Positions 24,959 to 35,419 of a stretch of 64,000 bases of DNA are shown one piece after another (the first letter of the stretch is position 1; each line of letters starts with the position of its first letter). Source of the stretch: Clostridia bacterium (GTDB taxonomy: Bacteria; Bacillota; Clostridia; Oscillospirales; CAG-382); NCBI GenBank assembly GCA_017429165.1, contig JAFRPL010000019.1, forward strand, positions 56,556 to 120,555. Reading direction: 5' to 3'. The position numbers and the translations under genes were made by a program. Below the pieces are notes generated by a model. The model did no database searches, was not told the DNA's origin, and worked only from the letters and a program-made list of their open reading frames with translations.

Positions 24959-25380
24959 CACCGTTCTCCGTTTTCCAAAAACCTTTCAAGCCCCGCGGGC
25001 AGCGAATCCGCAAACGCGGAAGCCGTTACGAGACAGTTTATATTTCTTTCTTCTATTATCTTTTCTATTCTGAACATGAATTCCGCAAAGGAAGCCGTAT
25101 CGCCGCCGCATATCTTGAGCGCCGAATCTATGAAAAGATCGGTCACGTCGTAATTGCCGGCGAGCACGCCGCACGCAAAACCGTAAAATTCATACGCGTC
25201 CGAAACGCCGTACGCCTTGGCGTCTATGAGCCGCACCTGCGGTTTGAGCTCGTACGAAAGTTTTCTGCCGTATTCTATGCAAATAACGCTGCCCTTGCTC
25301 GCAAGTCCCGCCGCGTTAGCCTCTTCTATAAGGCGTTTGGTTTTGCCGGCTCCTTTGGCCCCCACTATCAAACGTATCAT
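24958..25380 (-). CDS. Small P-loop ATP-binding protein (often annotated PilT-like)
   Basis: Cytoplasmic protein of 140 residues with Walker A GAKGAGKT at its N-terminus (MIRLIVGAKGAGKTKRLIEE in outline) and a possible Walker B (VTDLFIDSAL). Homologs in Clostridia are commonly labelled twitching motility protein, although they lack the PilT domain; the real role is unknown. The start at 25380 has GGAAGGTGG upstream. It is co-transcribed with the membrane protein behind it, which suggests a membrane-associated pair. Confidence 0.75.
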   Translation of the reverse strand: MIRLIVGAKGAGKTKRLIEEANAAGLASKGSVICIEYGRKLSYELKPQVRLIDAKAYGVSDAYEFYGFACGVLAGNYDVTDLFIDSALKICGGDTASFAEFMFRIEKIIEERNINCLVTASAFADSLPAGLERFLENGER

Positions 25381-25429
25381 TTTGACCACCTTCCGTTTTA
25401 ACAAATGCGCTCCCTTGCGGGGCAATTAT

Positions 25430-25458
25430 ATTGTACTATACCCCGCCGTTTTTTGCAA
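25430..25458 (-). promoter_or_regulatory. Promoter for the P-loop/membrane protein pair
   Basis: Minus-strand TTGCAA (25453-25458), 17-bp spacer, TACAAT (25430-25435), about 45 bp before the start at 25380. Confidence 0.65.
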
Positions 25459-25724
25459 TAGCAAATTTGATTTTTTAACGCGTTTTGCGGGTTTTCTTTT
25501 GCGCGTGCCGCGGGCGCCCGAAAAGGGTGCGAATTGTCCCTTTACATTTGCAATTTTTTTGATATAATGGATATTGGCACAGAAGACGCGCCAAATGTAA
25601 ACAATTTGTAAACAATGCGAAATTATGAAGGAGCAAAGGCTTTTGCGACTGTTTGTATTAATAGGAGGGGAAAAGAATAACGCAGGAACTCATGTTAGAA
25701 TTTAAATTGTACGGAGGTATTGTT
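25459..25724 (+). other. Intergenic region upstream of the exported protein gene
   Basis: AT-rich stretch. It holds a plus-strand promoter (25541-25568), a direct repeat TGTAAACAAT/TGTAAACAAT (about 25595-25617) just downstream, and an open 26-codon frame from ATG 25625 (MKEQRLLRLF...) that lacks a ribosome site. The leader before 25725 is about 150 nt. Confidence 0.5.
25541..25568 (+). promoter_or_regulatory. Promoter for the exported protein gene at 25725
   Basis: TTTACA (25541-25546), 16-bp spacer, TATAAT (25563-25568). Confidence 0.6.
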
Positions 25725-26576
25725 ATGAACAAAAAAATCGTACTATTGCTTATAACGGCAGTATTTATCATTGCGACGATCCCGCTTGCTGTTTTCGCCG
25801 ATGATACGAGGCACGATATGGATGAAGAGATAGCTGATATCATAGACAGTCGGTTGACAGAATCTGAACGCGTTCTGTTATCTGACGGCTCCAAATACGA
25901 CGACTCGTTAAAAGACGTAACGTTAGACGGGCTTCCCATACTCAGAGTCTACCAGCTTCACTGGGAGTATTCCGATAAACCGCTGGATGAACTGATTGCC
26001 GCAGTCGGTCAATCAGAGAGCAAACAAAATAACTCTTTCTACGTTGTTTTCGATGAAAATCCTTTTAAAATATGCGTTTTAAAGAAGGACGACGGATCTG
26101 TTTTGATAGGGAAAACGGGAGCATTGTCCGATACGACTCCCACGTTTTTCACGGATATAAAAAACTTATCAGCAGAAATGGTCTTTGAAGGCGAAAGCTG
26201 CAAAATAGAAAACATATACTGCTTCGATTCGACGACGTCGTTTTTTGGCGCATCGGTATATATCAAGACCGACAAAGGCGTGTTCGTTAAATATTATGAA
26301 TACGAACAGTCACAGGGCGTGATGTTCACCGAAACCGAATTCCGCAAGGCGGCGGCGGAGTATTCCGCTTATATTTCATCTTACGAACACAATTACGACG
26401 AAAACGGCGAAGGCCTTGCCGGAACGATTTCGTTTGCCGAATTCCTCAATTCAGGCGTCCACGGTCAAAAGCCGGAAACCGGCAGCAGTCTGACGCCCGT
26501 TTATATAGTGCTTTTTATCTGCGCCGCGGCGCTGGCGTTATTCTATGCAGTATTCAAAATAATCAGGCGCGCGTGA
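25725..26576 (+). CDS. Hypothetical exported protein with C-terminal membrane helix
   Basis: A 283-residue protein: signal peptide ending AVFADD (about residue 24), an extracytoplasmic domain rich in Asp/Glu (25-245), then a membrane helix (LTPVYIVLFICAAALALFYA) and a short basic tail (KIIRRA). It starts after a strong ACGGAGG site. Codon use is visibly more AT-rich than in the neighbours. I do not recognise the domain. It is flanked by its own promoter and a strong terminator, so it appears to be a single-gene unit. Confidence 0.75.
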   Translation: MNKKIVLLLITAVFIIATIPLAVFADDTRHDMDEEIADIIDSRLTESERVLLSDGSKYDDSLKDVTLDGLPILRVYQLHWEYSDKPLDELIAAVGQSESKQNNSFYVVFDENPFKICVLKKDDGSVLIGKTGALSDTTPTFFTDIKNLSAEMVFEGESCKIENIYCFDSTTSFFGASVYIKTDKGVFVKYYEYEQSQGVMFTETEFRKAAAEYSAYISSYEHNYDENGEGLAGTISFAEFLNSGVHGQKPETGSSLTPVYIVLFICAAALALFYAVFKIIRRA

Positions 26577-26600
26577 TAACAAGTATTGAATAAAAGACAC

Positions 26601-26640
26601 GCGGCGGGGCGCATAAAACGCTCCGCCGCATTCTTTTTTT
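26601..26640. terminator. Bidirectional terminator
   Basis: Eleven-bp stem GCGGCGGGGCG/CGCTCCGCCGC (one G-T pair), 7-base loop, T run on the plus side and TCTTTTATT on the minus side. It separates the exported protein gene from pgi. Confidence 0.8.
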
Positions 26641-26650
26641 GTTTTGTTTC

Positions 26651-27979
<1,329 letters not shown>

Positions 27980-28016
27980 TTTTTTACTTCCCTTTTTATT
28001 TTGTTGTTTTATATTC

Positions 28017-29213
28017 TCAGTAAAATGACAGCGCCGAACGCAGAATGCGGAAGAATTCGTCGAAAAACGTCATTTCTTTGTCGCCGGTAAGGGCGCAGAC
28101 GTCCGCGCGCGCGACGTGTTCGCCGTCTATGTAATAATCCACGCTGCCCACCACGTCGCCTTCTTTGACGGGCGCTTTGAGTTCGGGCACCGAATACGAC
28201 GACGTGAGCGACGCGGCTTTTCCCTTTGAAACGAGCACCGAAGGCGGCGCGTAATCGACTTTCACAAAGCCGTTGTATCCTCCCGATACGGGGAACGGGC
28301 CGAGCTCTTGCTTTTGCGGCACGGTAACCGCGTAGTTTGCAAAACCGTAATCAAGCAGCTTTTTTGCCGAAGCAAAGCGAATGTCGCTGGTTTCGGCGCC
28401 GATTATCACGGCGATGAGCTGCATCCCGTCGCGTTCGGCGGTGCCGGAAAGGCAGTATTTGGCGAGATCGGTGAAACCGGTCTTCATTCCGTTTGCGCCG
28501 CCGTAAAAGCGTATGAGCTTGTTTGTGTTGGCGAGCCCGAACGATCCGTTGCGCACGGTATCCGTCCAGATAGTGGTGAATTCCAGTATGAATTTATGCT
28601 TGAGCAGTTCGCGGGTCATCAGCGCCACGTCGAGCGCCGAGGAAAAATGCCCTTCCTCGTTTAGCCCGTGGCAGTTTTTGAACACCGTGTTTTGCATGCC
28701 AAGCTCTTCAGCGCGGCCGTTCATCATTGCGACGAACGATTCCTCACTGCCCGCCAGATGTTCGGCGAACGCCACCGCGGCGTCGTTTGCCGAAACGACC
28801 ACGAGCGCCTTGAGAAGGTCGCGCACCGAAAAGCGCTCGCCGGCTTCGAGATATATCTGGCTCCCGCCCATCTTCGCAGCCGCTTCGCCGGCGGTGACGG
28901 TATCGTCAAGCCCCAGCCGCCCTTCGTCGACCGCTTCGGCTATGAGCAGAGTGGTCATTATCTTGGTGACCGAGGCGATGGGATACCGCGCGTTTTCGTT
29001 TTGCGCGTAGAGCACCGCGCCGGTGGAATATTCCATGAGCAGCGCGGCGCGGACCGGAAGCGGTCCGGCGAACGACGGCGCCGTGACGTACCAGTACGGT
29101 TCGGTCGCCTGCGAGGGCGGAAAAACCGCGGTTTCGTCTTCGGCAAAAGCCGAAAGCGGCAGTATCAGCGCGACCGCGGCGATAAGGCAAACGGTCTTGA
29201 TCAAGCGTTTCAT
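28017..29213 (-). CDS. D-alanyl-D-alanine carboxypeptidase (S11 family)
   Basis: Trims the terminal D-Ala from peptidoglycan stem peptides outside the cell. Signal peptide (1-24), S11 transpeptidase-like domain with S81-x-x-K84 (SVTK), S141-x-N143 (SAN) and K244-T-G (KTG), then a PBP5-type C-terminal beta domain ending in a short amphipathic helix (FFDEFFRILRSALSFY). At 398 residues it resembles DacF/DacA. It stands between an ARH-family gene and pgi rather than near spoIIA, so a sporulation role is not indicated by context. Confidence 0.92.
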   Translation of the reverse strand: MKRLIKTVCLIAAVALILPLSAFAEDETAVFPPSQATEPYWYVTAPSFAGPLPVRAALLMEYSTGAVLYAQNENARYPIASVTKIMTTLLIAEAVDEGRLGLDDTVTAGEAAAKMGGSQIYLEAGERFSVRDLLKALVVVSANDAAVAFAEHLAGSEESFVAMMNGRAEELGMQNTVFKNCHGLNEEGHFSSALDVALMTRELLKHKFILEFTTIWTDTVRNGSFGLANTNKLIRFYGGANGMKTGFTDLAKYCLSGTAERDGMQLIAVIIGAETSDIRFASAKKLLDYGFANYAVTVPQKQELGPFPVSGGYNGFVKVDYAPPSVLVSKGKAASLTSSYSVPELKAPVKEGDVVGSVDYYIDGEHVARADVCALTGDKEMTFFDEFFRILRSALSFY

Positions 29214-29268
29214 ATATCATCTTCCCTTCTTAATGGAAGATTATGAAACGCCCGCGCGGAATATGTGC

Positions 29269-30315
29269 TTAAAACCCCGCCATGCGCGCGTAACGCGCGA
29301 GGATATCGTTTATGGAATACTTTTCGGGCCCGTTGTAGAACGAATACACGGTGTCGCCGAACGGTTCGTACCATTTTTTGTCTAGCGCGGACATGCCGTA
29401 CGCCGCGCCGGCGAGCGAACCCGCGGTGGCGGCGGTGCAGTCGCAGTCGTGCGCCATTGCCACGCAGTTCGAAATGACTTTGCCCACGTCTTTTCCGCCC
29501 AGCGCCAGGCCGAAGATCGTGAGGCAGGCGTTATTTATAGTGTGGACGATATGCATCCCGGGGTAGCGCTCGTCGACAAGACGTTCGGCGTTTTTGTAAT
29601 CGCCGGCATTATCCCAGATATCGAGCGCCCAGCGCACGCCTTTGGCAAGTTCGCTTTCCGCCGGAATGAATTCCAGCCCTTTTTCGAGCGCGGTCTTCAC
29701 GTCCGAGCATACGAACGCCCACGATATGGCGGCGGCGAAGAAGCGCGCGCCGTAGACGCCGTTTCCGCGGTGCGAGATGTACGCGTCGGTCTCGGCCATC
29801 TTTACGGCTTTTTCGGGATCGCCCGGCGCCATATAGGCGTAGCCGTCGCAGCGGATGTCGGCGCCTATGAATTCCTGATACGGATTGTTTATTTCCGCCG
29901 CTTTTTCGGCGGGGACGCCGGCGAGCATATTGTCTATGGCTATGCGCTCGGCGGTGTAAGCTTCGGTTATGTATTTGAGCCAGGCGTTCTTTACGTCTTC
30001 GAGCGTGAAATCCCTGCCGCCGCCCTCTTCGGCTATGAACAGCGAAAGCAGAGTGAAGCCGATATCGTCGTCGCACGGGACGCCGTTGATGAACGGCTTG
30101 GTGTAATCGCGGAAATGCTGGCGTATATAGCGCACGGTGTCGGGTATGGGCGTATCAGCCCAGTAATCTACGCACGGGAACGGCGTGCCCAGCTTCGCCG
30201 CATATTCTTCCATTTGCGCGGTCGTCCACCCTTCAACGGGGGCGCCCAGCGTGCATCCCGCCGCGCGCGAAAGGAACGCGGCGCGCAGTTTGTCCTCGTA
30301 TACCGATCTTTCCAT
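29269..30315 (-). CDS. ADP-ribosylglycohydrolase (ARH) family protein
   Basis: A 348-residue all-alpha protein of the ARH family, which removes ADP-ribose from proteins or small molecules using two magnesium ions. Visible landmarks are the N-terminal RAAGCTLGAPVEGW, the acidic CDDDIGFTLLSL and the C-terminal metal motif HDCDCTAATAGSLAGAAYG (family form usually GDTDTxAA). Cys residues replace the usual Thr/Ser beside the metal-binding Asps. Substrate unknown. First gene of a likely operon with the carboxypeptidase and pgi. Confidence 0.82.
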   Translation of the reverse strand: MERSVYEDKLRAAFLSRAAGCTLGAPVEGWTTAQMEEYAAKLGTPFPCVDYWADTPIPDTVRYIRQHFRDYTKPFINGVPCDDDIGFTLLSLFIAEEGGGRDFTLEDVKNAWLKYITEAYTAERIAIDNMLAGVPAEKAAEINNPYQEFIGADIRCDGYAYMAPGDPEKAVKMAETDAYISHRGNGVYGARFFAAAISWAFVCSDVKTALEKGLEFIPAESELAKGVRWALDIWDNAGDYKNAERLVDERYPGMHIVHTINNACLTIFGLALGGKDVGKVISNCVAMAHDCDCTAATAGSLAGAAYGMSALDKKWYEPFGDTVYSFYNGPEKYSINDILARYARMAGF

Positions 30316-30433
30316 TTGACACGTACCTCACTTTATTTCTGTTTTCGCGAATAATTTTAACAAAAAAATAACGTTAAAGTTATATACAAATTATTAACTT
30401 TTTGATAATATATTTGCGTGGGAGAACCGGATA

Positions 30434-31447
30434 ATGGAAAGTTACATAGACAAACTGAAAAACTGCGGCAAAAACGTGTGCGTTTACGGAATGGGCAACG
30501 GCGCCGAAAAGATAATAAGGTATCTCAAAGCGAACGGCATAGAAATAAGCGGCGTGTTCGCTTCCGATGATTTTGTGCGCGGGCAGAGCTTTCTGGGGAT
30601 GCGCGTGCTCACCGAAGCGCAGGCAGAGGCGCTGTACGGCGACTTTGCGTGCGTGAGCGCGTTCGCGCTCCACGGCGAAGACTGCGGCATATTCCGCCGT
30701 ATGGCGAAAAGGCGCCTTTTCTTTGCGCCAAATCTTCCGCCTTACGGCGAAGGCTGCATAGACTTGCCGTACATTGAGCGCGAAAGCGCGAAAATCGCCG
30801 AAGTGAGGTCGCTTTTCGCCGACGAAAGCTCGAAAAAGCTGTTCGATTCCCTGCTCAGATACGACGTGACGGCGGATATCGGCGATCTTTACGTCGATCC
30901 TTCAGTCCCCGAAGGCTGGTTCGGCCGCGAAGGCGCGTTCGTGGACGTGGGCGCCTACGACGGGGACACCGCCGAAGAATATATACTGCGTTCCGGCGCG
31001 AACGGTACGGTCTACGCCTTTGAACCCGACGCCGTGAACTACAGAAAGCTGTGCGCCCGTATGCGCAAATACCCAAACGCGCGCTGCGTAAACGCCGCGT
31101 GCGGCGATTTTGACGGAAAGACGTTTTTTGAAAAAGGCAAGGGCCGCGGCGGAAAAACGAGCCGCGAAGGCGCGGAGATCAGCGCCGTAAAAATAGACAC
31201 GTACGTAAAAGAGCGGGTGGGCGCCGTAAAGATCGACGCCGAAGGCGCCGACGAAGCCGTGCTGTGCGGCGCCGTGAACACCTTATATTCGCATTCGCCG
31301 GCGGTGAAATGCGCGGTATATCACCGCGCGTACGACCTCACGGAAATACCGCTGTGGCTGGCGCGGCAAATGCCGGGGAGCAGGATATACCTGCGCAACG
31401 CGGAATATATACCCGCGTTCGACGTTTTTGCGTACGCGTTGAAATAA
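30434..31447 (+). CDS. FkbM-family methyltransferase
   Basis: SAM-dependent O-methyltransferase-like protein of 337 residues. The N-terminal ~110 residues form a Rossmann-like region (VYGMGNGAEKIIRYLK) resembling nucleoside-sugar or capsule-associated proteins. The C-terminal FkbM domain has FVDVGAYDGDTAEEYI, FEPD, VKIDAEGAD and the conserved YHR. Such genes often decorate surface glycans; no glycan cluster is visible here. Start at 30434 has GGGAG upstream. Confidence 0.8.
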   Translation: MESYIDKLKNCGKNVCVYGMGNGAEKIIRYLKANGIEISGVFASDDFVRGQSFLGMRVLTEAQAEALYGDFACVSAFALHGEDCGIFRRMAKRRLFFAPNLPPYGEGCIDLPYIERESAKIAEVRSLFADESSKKLFDSLLRYDVTADIGDLYVDPSVPEGWFGREGAFVDVGAYDGDTAEEYILRSGANGTVYAFEPDAVNYRKLCARMRKYPNARCVNAACGDFDGKTFFEKGKGRGGKTSREGAEISAVKIDTYVKERVGAVKIDAEGADEAVLCGAVNTLYSHSPAVKCAVYHRAYDLTEIPLWLARQMPGSRIYLRNAEYIPAFDVFAYALK

Positions 31448-31450
31448 AGG

Positions 31451-31479
31451 TTGATTTTCTATGCCGCTTGCGGTATAAT
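31451..31479 (+). promoter_or_regulatory. Promoter for the DUF4886-galK-yycJ unit
   Basis: TTGATT (31451-31456), 17-bp spacer, TATAAT (31474-31479), directly after the FkbM stop codon. Confidence 0.72.
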
Positions 31480-31511
31480 CATTTTATTGAGAGGGACGGA
31501 GGAGAAGCGGT

Positions 31512-33296
31512 ATGACAGGACGCAAAAGATTTATAGCGCTGGCGCTTGCGGCGCTTATATTCGCGTGCACGCCGCACGTTCCGGCCCGCGCGGAGGAGGA
31601 AACGCCTATGGACGTTGAATTCACACTGAACGTGAGCAGATGGGAAAAAGTGCCCAAAAGCGGCGAGATCTCGCTCTTTGAAAACGATTCCGACGAAATA
31701 AGGCGCGTTATGACCGCCGATTACGATTTCACCACGTCGCAGCTCATGGTCTTCAACGGCGAAGGGATAATGACCGAGGTGGGCGAAAACCTTTACGGCA
31801 ACAAGGACGGCACCTACGGTTCGCCGCAGACCGAAGTCGATATCCCGCCCCACGGGTTCATGATCGTGTACCGCGGGGGCGTTTCGGTAAAGCTTCTGCT
31901 GGCGTTCGGCTTCGCCTTCGAAGGCGCAATGCTGTACAATTCCACCATGACGGTCGTCCGCCGAATATACGGTTCCTACGACAAAGAAGCCGGCACCGTA
32001 ACGATAAAATACAACAAACAGCAGCCCGAAAGCGAAAACTGCAAGTCGTTCCTCTTTGTGGGCAACAGCACCACCTATTTCAACGGCATACCGCTCAAGT
32101 TCCGCGCGATGTGCGCCGCGGCGGGGATAGAAGTTTCGGTGACATACTGCACTTTCGGCAGCGCTTATCTTTACGAATTCGCCGACGAAAACCACGAACG
32201 CGGCAAGGCGCTGCGCAAAGCGCTCGCCGCGCGCAAATACGACTATGTGGTGCTGCAGGACGCCGGCGGCGCGAACTTTGAAGATTCCCGGCCGGCGATG
32301 GACGTGCTGGTACCGCTGATATGCGAGACCGGCGCCGAACCGCTCCTGTATATGCGCTATTCTTCCACCAGCGACGACAGCGCGCGCACCGCGGGCGCCG
32401 TGCGCCATTATCAGAACTACATACGGCTTGCAAAGCTGTACGGACTGCGCTGGTCGCCCGTGGCGGTGGCTTTTGAATACTGCCGCACCGGGCACCGCGA
32501 AATAAATCTTTACGCCGCCGACAATTCACACCATTCAAAAGAAGGCAGTTATCTCGCCGCGGCGACTCTGATGTATTCGTTCTTCGGCGTTTCGCCGGTC
32601 GGCAACTCCTACACGGCGTATATGCCGCAGGAGACCGTCGACGTGCTGCAGGCCGAAGCCGCCAGGGCGGTGGAGACGGATTTCACGGCGGGACGCATCG
32701 CCCCCGCCGAAGTGACGATAAAAGGCAAAAAATACGTCAACGAGGCCTACGAAAAACCGTATACCGTGACTTCCGCGCCGTATTCCCGAGGCAAAGTTTT
32801 CGAACTCTTTTCGGATATCCGCGCCGACGGCTCGTACGCCGGCAAGTTTACCGACGGTATGAAAACGGCGACCGGGGATGACGTCATGTGCGGCGTTTAC
32901 AAAAGCGAAGACCTGACCGTGACGGTCGACCTCGGCAAACTGTATCTGCTCGCGCGCGTGAGCACCGATATCGTCGGCGGCCCGTGGGCGCCGGGTTCGT
33001 TGCGCGACGCCGAGGTGACGTTCGAATATTCCGCCGACGGCGTACATTTCCGCCCCGCATCCGAAACGGTCAGGACTTCCGTGGTAAAAGTAGGCAGCAG
33101 CGGCAGCGATCTGCGCACTTTCCGCGCGGAACCCGAACTGCCCGAAGCGGCGCGCTACGTGCGCGCGACGTATTCGGTGCAGAGCGAATACTGCGGTATA
33201 AGCGAGATCGAGGCGTTCGGAACGGACGCCGATCCCCTGCTCACGGCGGCCTCGGGCGCAGCCGCGGCGGCGAAAAAAGCGCTGGGCGGCAAATAA
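31512..33296 (+). CDS. Exported DUF4886 (SGNH-like) protein with discoidin-like C-terminus
   Basis: A 594-residue secreted protein. Signal peptide (1-27), an N-terminal beta region, then a DUF4886/SGNH hydrolase-like domain (about 180-385): FVGNSTTYFNGIP supplies the putative nucleophile Ser block and DNSHHSKEGSYLAAATL the Asp/His block. The C-terminus (about 425-575) looks like an F5/8 type C carbohydrate-binding domain (LTVTVDLGKLYLLARVSTD). Likely a carbohydrate esterase acting on glycans, by fold only. Strong GGAGG site at the ATG; galactokinase follows after 26 bp. Confidence 0.75.
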   Translation: MTGRKRFIALALAALIFACTPHVPARAEEETPMDVEFTLNVSRWEKVPKSGEISLFENDSDEIRRVMTADYDFTTSQLMVFNGEGIMTEVGENLYGNKDGTYGSPQTEVDIPPHGFMIVYRGGVSVKLLLAFGFAFEGAMLYNSTMTVVRRIYGSYDKEAGTVTIKYNKQQPESENCKSFLFVGNSTTYFNGIPLKFRAMCAAAGIEVSVTYCTFGSAYLYEFADENHERGKALRKALAARKYDYVVLQDAGGANFEDSRPAMDVLVPLICETGAEPLLYMRYSSTSDDSARTAGAVRHYQNYIRLAKLYGLRWSPVAVAFEYCRTGHREINLYAADNSHHSKEGSYLAAATLMYSFFGVSPVGNSYTAYMPQETVDVLQAEAARAVETDFTAGRIAPAEVTIKGKKYVNEAYEKPYTVTSAPYSRGKVFELFSDIRADGSYAGKFTDGMKTATGDDVMCGVYKSEDLTVTVDLGKLYLLARVSTDIVGGPWAPGSLRDAEVTFEYSADGVHFRPASETVRTSVVKVGSSGSDLRTFRAEPELPEAARYVRATYSVQSEYCGISEIEAFGTDADPLLTAASGAAAAAKKALGGK

Positions 33297-33322
33297 ATTC
33301 ATCTACGGAGGAGACAGACGCA

Positions 33323-34615
33323 ATGATCTGTTCATTAATTGCGGAAAAGATAAAAAGCGGCGCGTTCGACCGCGCTTTGACAGAACTTTACGGCGAAGGG
33401 CGGCTCGAATATCAGCGCGAGCGCTATTATACGATGGCACAGAGCTTTATCGCCACTTACGGCGACAGGGACGTCGAACTGTTTTCGGTCCCGGGAAGGA
33501 CCGAGATATGCGGCAACCACACCGACCACAACAACGGCAAGGTGATCTGCGGCTCGGTCGACATAGACATAATATCCGTCGCCGCGAAGACCGACAACGG
33601 CGTTATATCACTCAAAAGCGACGGTTACCGCGAAAGCGTCATAGACATAGCTTCCATAAGCGCCGGCTCAGTCAAGCCCGGGTGTTCCGCGGCGCTTATC
33701 GCCGGAGTCGCCGACTGGTTTATGAAGAATTCGCACAAGGCGGGCGGTTTCTGCGCCTACACCAAGAGCGACGTAATAATGGGCAGCGGCATTTCGTCTT
33801 CCGCCGCGTTCGAAGTCATGGCGGGCGAGATACTCAACGTGTTCTACAACAACGGCGGTATGAGCGCCATGGAGCTCGCAAAAGCCGGACAGTACGCCGA
33901 AAACGTGTTTTTCGGCAAACCCTGCGGCCTTATGGACCAGGCGGCTTGCGCCTCGGGCGGTATCTCTTACATAGATTTCGCCGATCCTTCCGTACCTTAT
34001 ACCGAAAAACTCACCTTCGATTCCGCGCGCGCGGGCAAATCGCTCTGTCTCATAAACACCGGCGGCAGCCACGCCAAGCTGACCGATCAGTACGCGTCGC
34101 TCCCCGCCGAGATGAAGCAGGTGGCTTCGTATTTCGGCAAGCCGGTGCTCAGGATGGTGCGCCGCGAGGATGTGTTTGCCTCGATCCCCGCGCTGCGCGA
34201 AGCGTACGGCGACCGCGCGGTGCTGAGGGCGATACATTATTTTGAAGAAAACGACCGCGTTGAAAAACAGCGCGCCGCGATAAAACGCGGCGACTACGAC
34301 GAATTTTTCCGCCTGCTGCAGAGTTCGGGCGATTCGTCGTTCAAATTCCTGCAGAACGTGTTCTGCGCGGAAAACGCCGCCGATCAGGGACTTTCGGTAG
34401 CGCTGGCGCTGTGCGCCTGCAGCGGCGTCACCGCGCGCGTCCACGGCGGCGGATTCGCCGGGACGGTGCAGGCGTGGCCGGAACCCTGCCGCGCCGAAAA
34501 GCTGAAACGCGATATGGAAAGCGTCTTCGGCAAAGGATGCTGTATGTTCCTGAACATACGTCCCTACGGCGCCGTGTGCGTAACGCGCGAATTTGCCGGC
34601 GGAGCGCGCGCGTGA
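33323..34615 (+). CDS. galK: Galactokinase (GHMP kinase family)
   Basis: Phosphorylates galactose, the first step of the Leloir pathway. The 430 residues contain the galactokinase signature (VPGRTEICGNHTDHNNGKVI), the GHMP ATP motif VIMGSGISSSAAFE, GLMDQAACASGG and the C-terminal RVHGGGFAGTVQA. Start at 33323 after ACGGAGGAG. No galT or galE is in the window, so the exact sugar is inferred from the family. Co-transcribed with the exported DUF4886 protein, which might release the sugar. Confidence 0.88.
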   Translation: MICSLIAEKIKSGAFDRALTELYGEGRLEYQRERYYTMAQSFIATYGDRDVELFSVPGRTEICGNHTDHNNGKVICGSVDIDIISVAAKTDNGVISLKSDGYRESVIDIASISAGSVKPGCSAALIAGVADWFMKNSHKAGGFCAYTKSDVIMGSGISSSAAFEVMAGEILNVFYNNGGMSAMELAKAGQYAENVFFGKPCGLMDQAACASGGISYIDFADPSVPYTEKLTFDSARAGKSLCLINTGGSHAKLTDQYASLPAEMKQVASYFGKPVLRMVRREDVFASIPALREAYGDRAVLRAIHYFEENDRVEKQRAAIKRGDYDEFFRLLQSSGDSSFKFLQNVFCAENAADQGLSVALALCACSGVTARVHGGGFAGTVQAWPEPCRAEKLKRDMESVFGKGCCMFLNIRPYGAVCVTREFAGGARA

Positions 34616-35418
34616 TGGACGAAAAGCGGGTATATACCCTGTTTTCGTCTTCGGACGGGAACTGCGTGTATTTTGCAAACGGAAAAAACGAATATCTCAT
34701 AGACTGCGGCGTTTCGGCGCGCTCGTGCGAAAACGCGCTGAATTCGCTGGGCAGTTCGCTTACGAACATAAAGGCAGTGTTCGTGACTCACGAACACGCC
34801 GACCACATCCGCGGGCTCGAGATGATATGCAAGCATTTCGAGCTGCCGGTATACGCGCCCGCAGCTTCCTTTGGCGGCATAGCGGCGTGCGCGCCCCACG
34901 CGGTGCGGTTTCTGGCGCCGCTCGAACCCGAAACGGCAGTGATCCTTGAAGGCGCGGAAGTGACTCCGTTCGCCACTCCGCACGATTCGGCGGCGAGCTG
35001 CGGCTTCCGCGTGGATATGGACGGCGTGTCTTTCGGCATAGCCACCGATATGGGCTACGTGACGAAAAACACCGCCCGCGCGCTTTGCGGCTGCGGGGCG
35101 GTGATAATAGAATCGAATCACGATATAGAAATGCTTAAAAACGGCGATTATCCTCAGAACGTCAAGCAGCGGATCTTAGGCAACCACGGTCATCTTTCCA
35201 ACGACGCCTGCGCGGCGTTCGTGCCGTATCTCGCGCAGACCGGGACAAGTTCGCTGGTGCTGGCGCACCTTTCGCCGCGCAATAACACACCGCGCGCGGC
35301 GTTTTCGGCTTCGTACACGGCGCTTGCCGAAAGCGGCGCAAGCGTTGCCGCCGGATTCGGCGAAGGCGACGTACGGCTCGCCGTTGCGCCCGCCTGCGGG
35401 GCATGCAGGGCGCTTTGA
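34615..35418 (+). CDS. Metallo-beta-lactamase-fold hydrolase (YycJ/WalJ family)
   Basis: A 267-residue cytoplasmic metallohydrolase. The N-terminus (TLFSSSDGNCVYFANGK) and the metal motif THEHADHIRG match YycJ/WalJ; further metal ligands lie in TPHDSAASCG and HLSNDAC. In Bacillus WalJ is linked to wall homeostasis and DNA handling; there it sits by walRK, not seen here. The ATG overlaps the galK stop (TGATG), indicating coupling. The convergent subtilase gene ends 1 bp beyond its stop, with no terminator visible. Confidence 0.85.
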   Translation: MDEKRVYTLFSSSDGNCVYFANGKNEYLIDCGVSARSCENALNSLGSSLTNIKAVFVTHEHADHIRGLEMICKHFELPVYAPAASFGGIAACAPHAVRFLAPLEPETAVILEGAEVTPFATPHDSAASCGFRVDMDGVSFGIATDMGYVTKNTARALCGCGAVIIESNHDIEMLKNGDYPQNVKQRILGNHGHLSNDACAAFVPYLAQTGTSSLVLAHLSPRNNTPRAAFSASYTALAESGASVAAGFGEGDVRLAVAPACGACRAL

Positions 35419-35419
35419 T

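Noticed and set aside
25625..25705. 26-codon open frame (MKEQRLLRLF...) in the leader of the exported protein gene
   Set aside because: It has an ATG but no Shine-Dalgarno and no recognisable similarity; kept only as a note in the intergenic entry.
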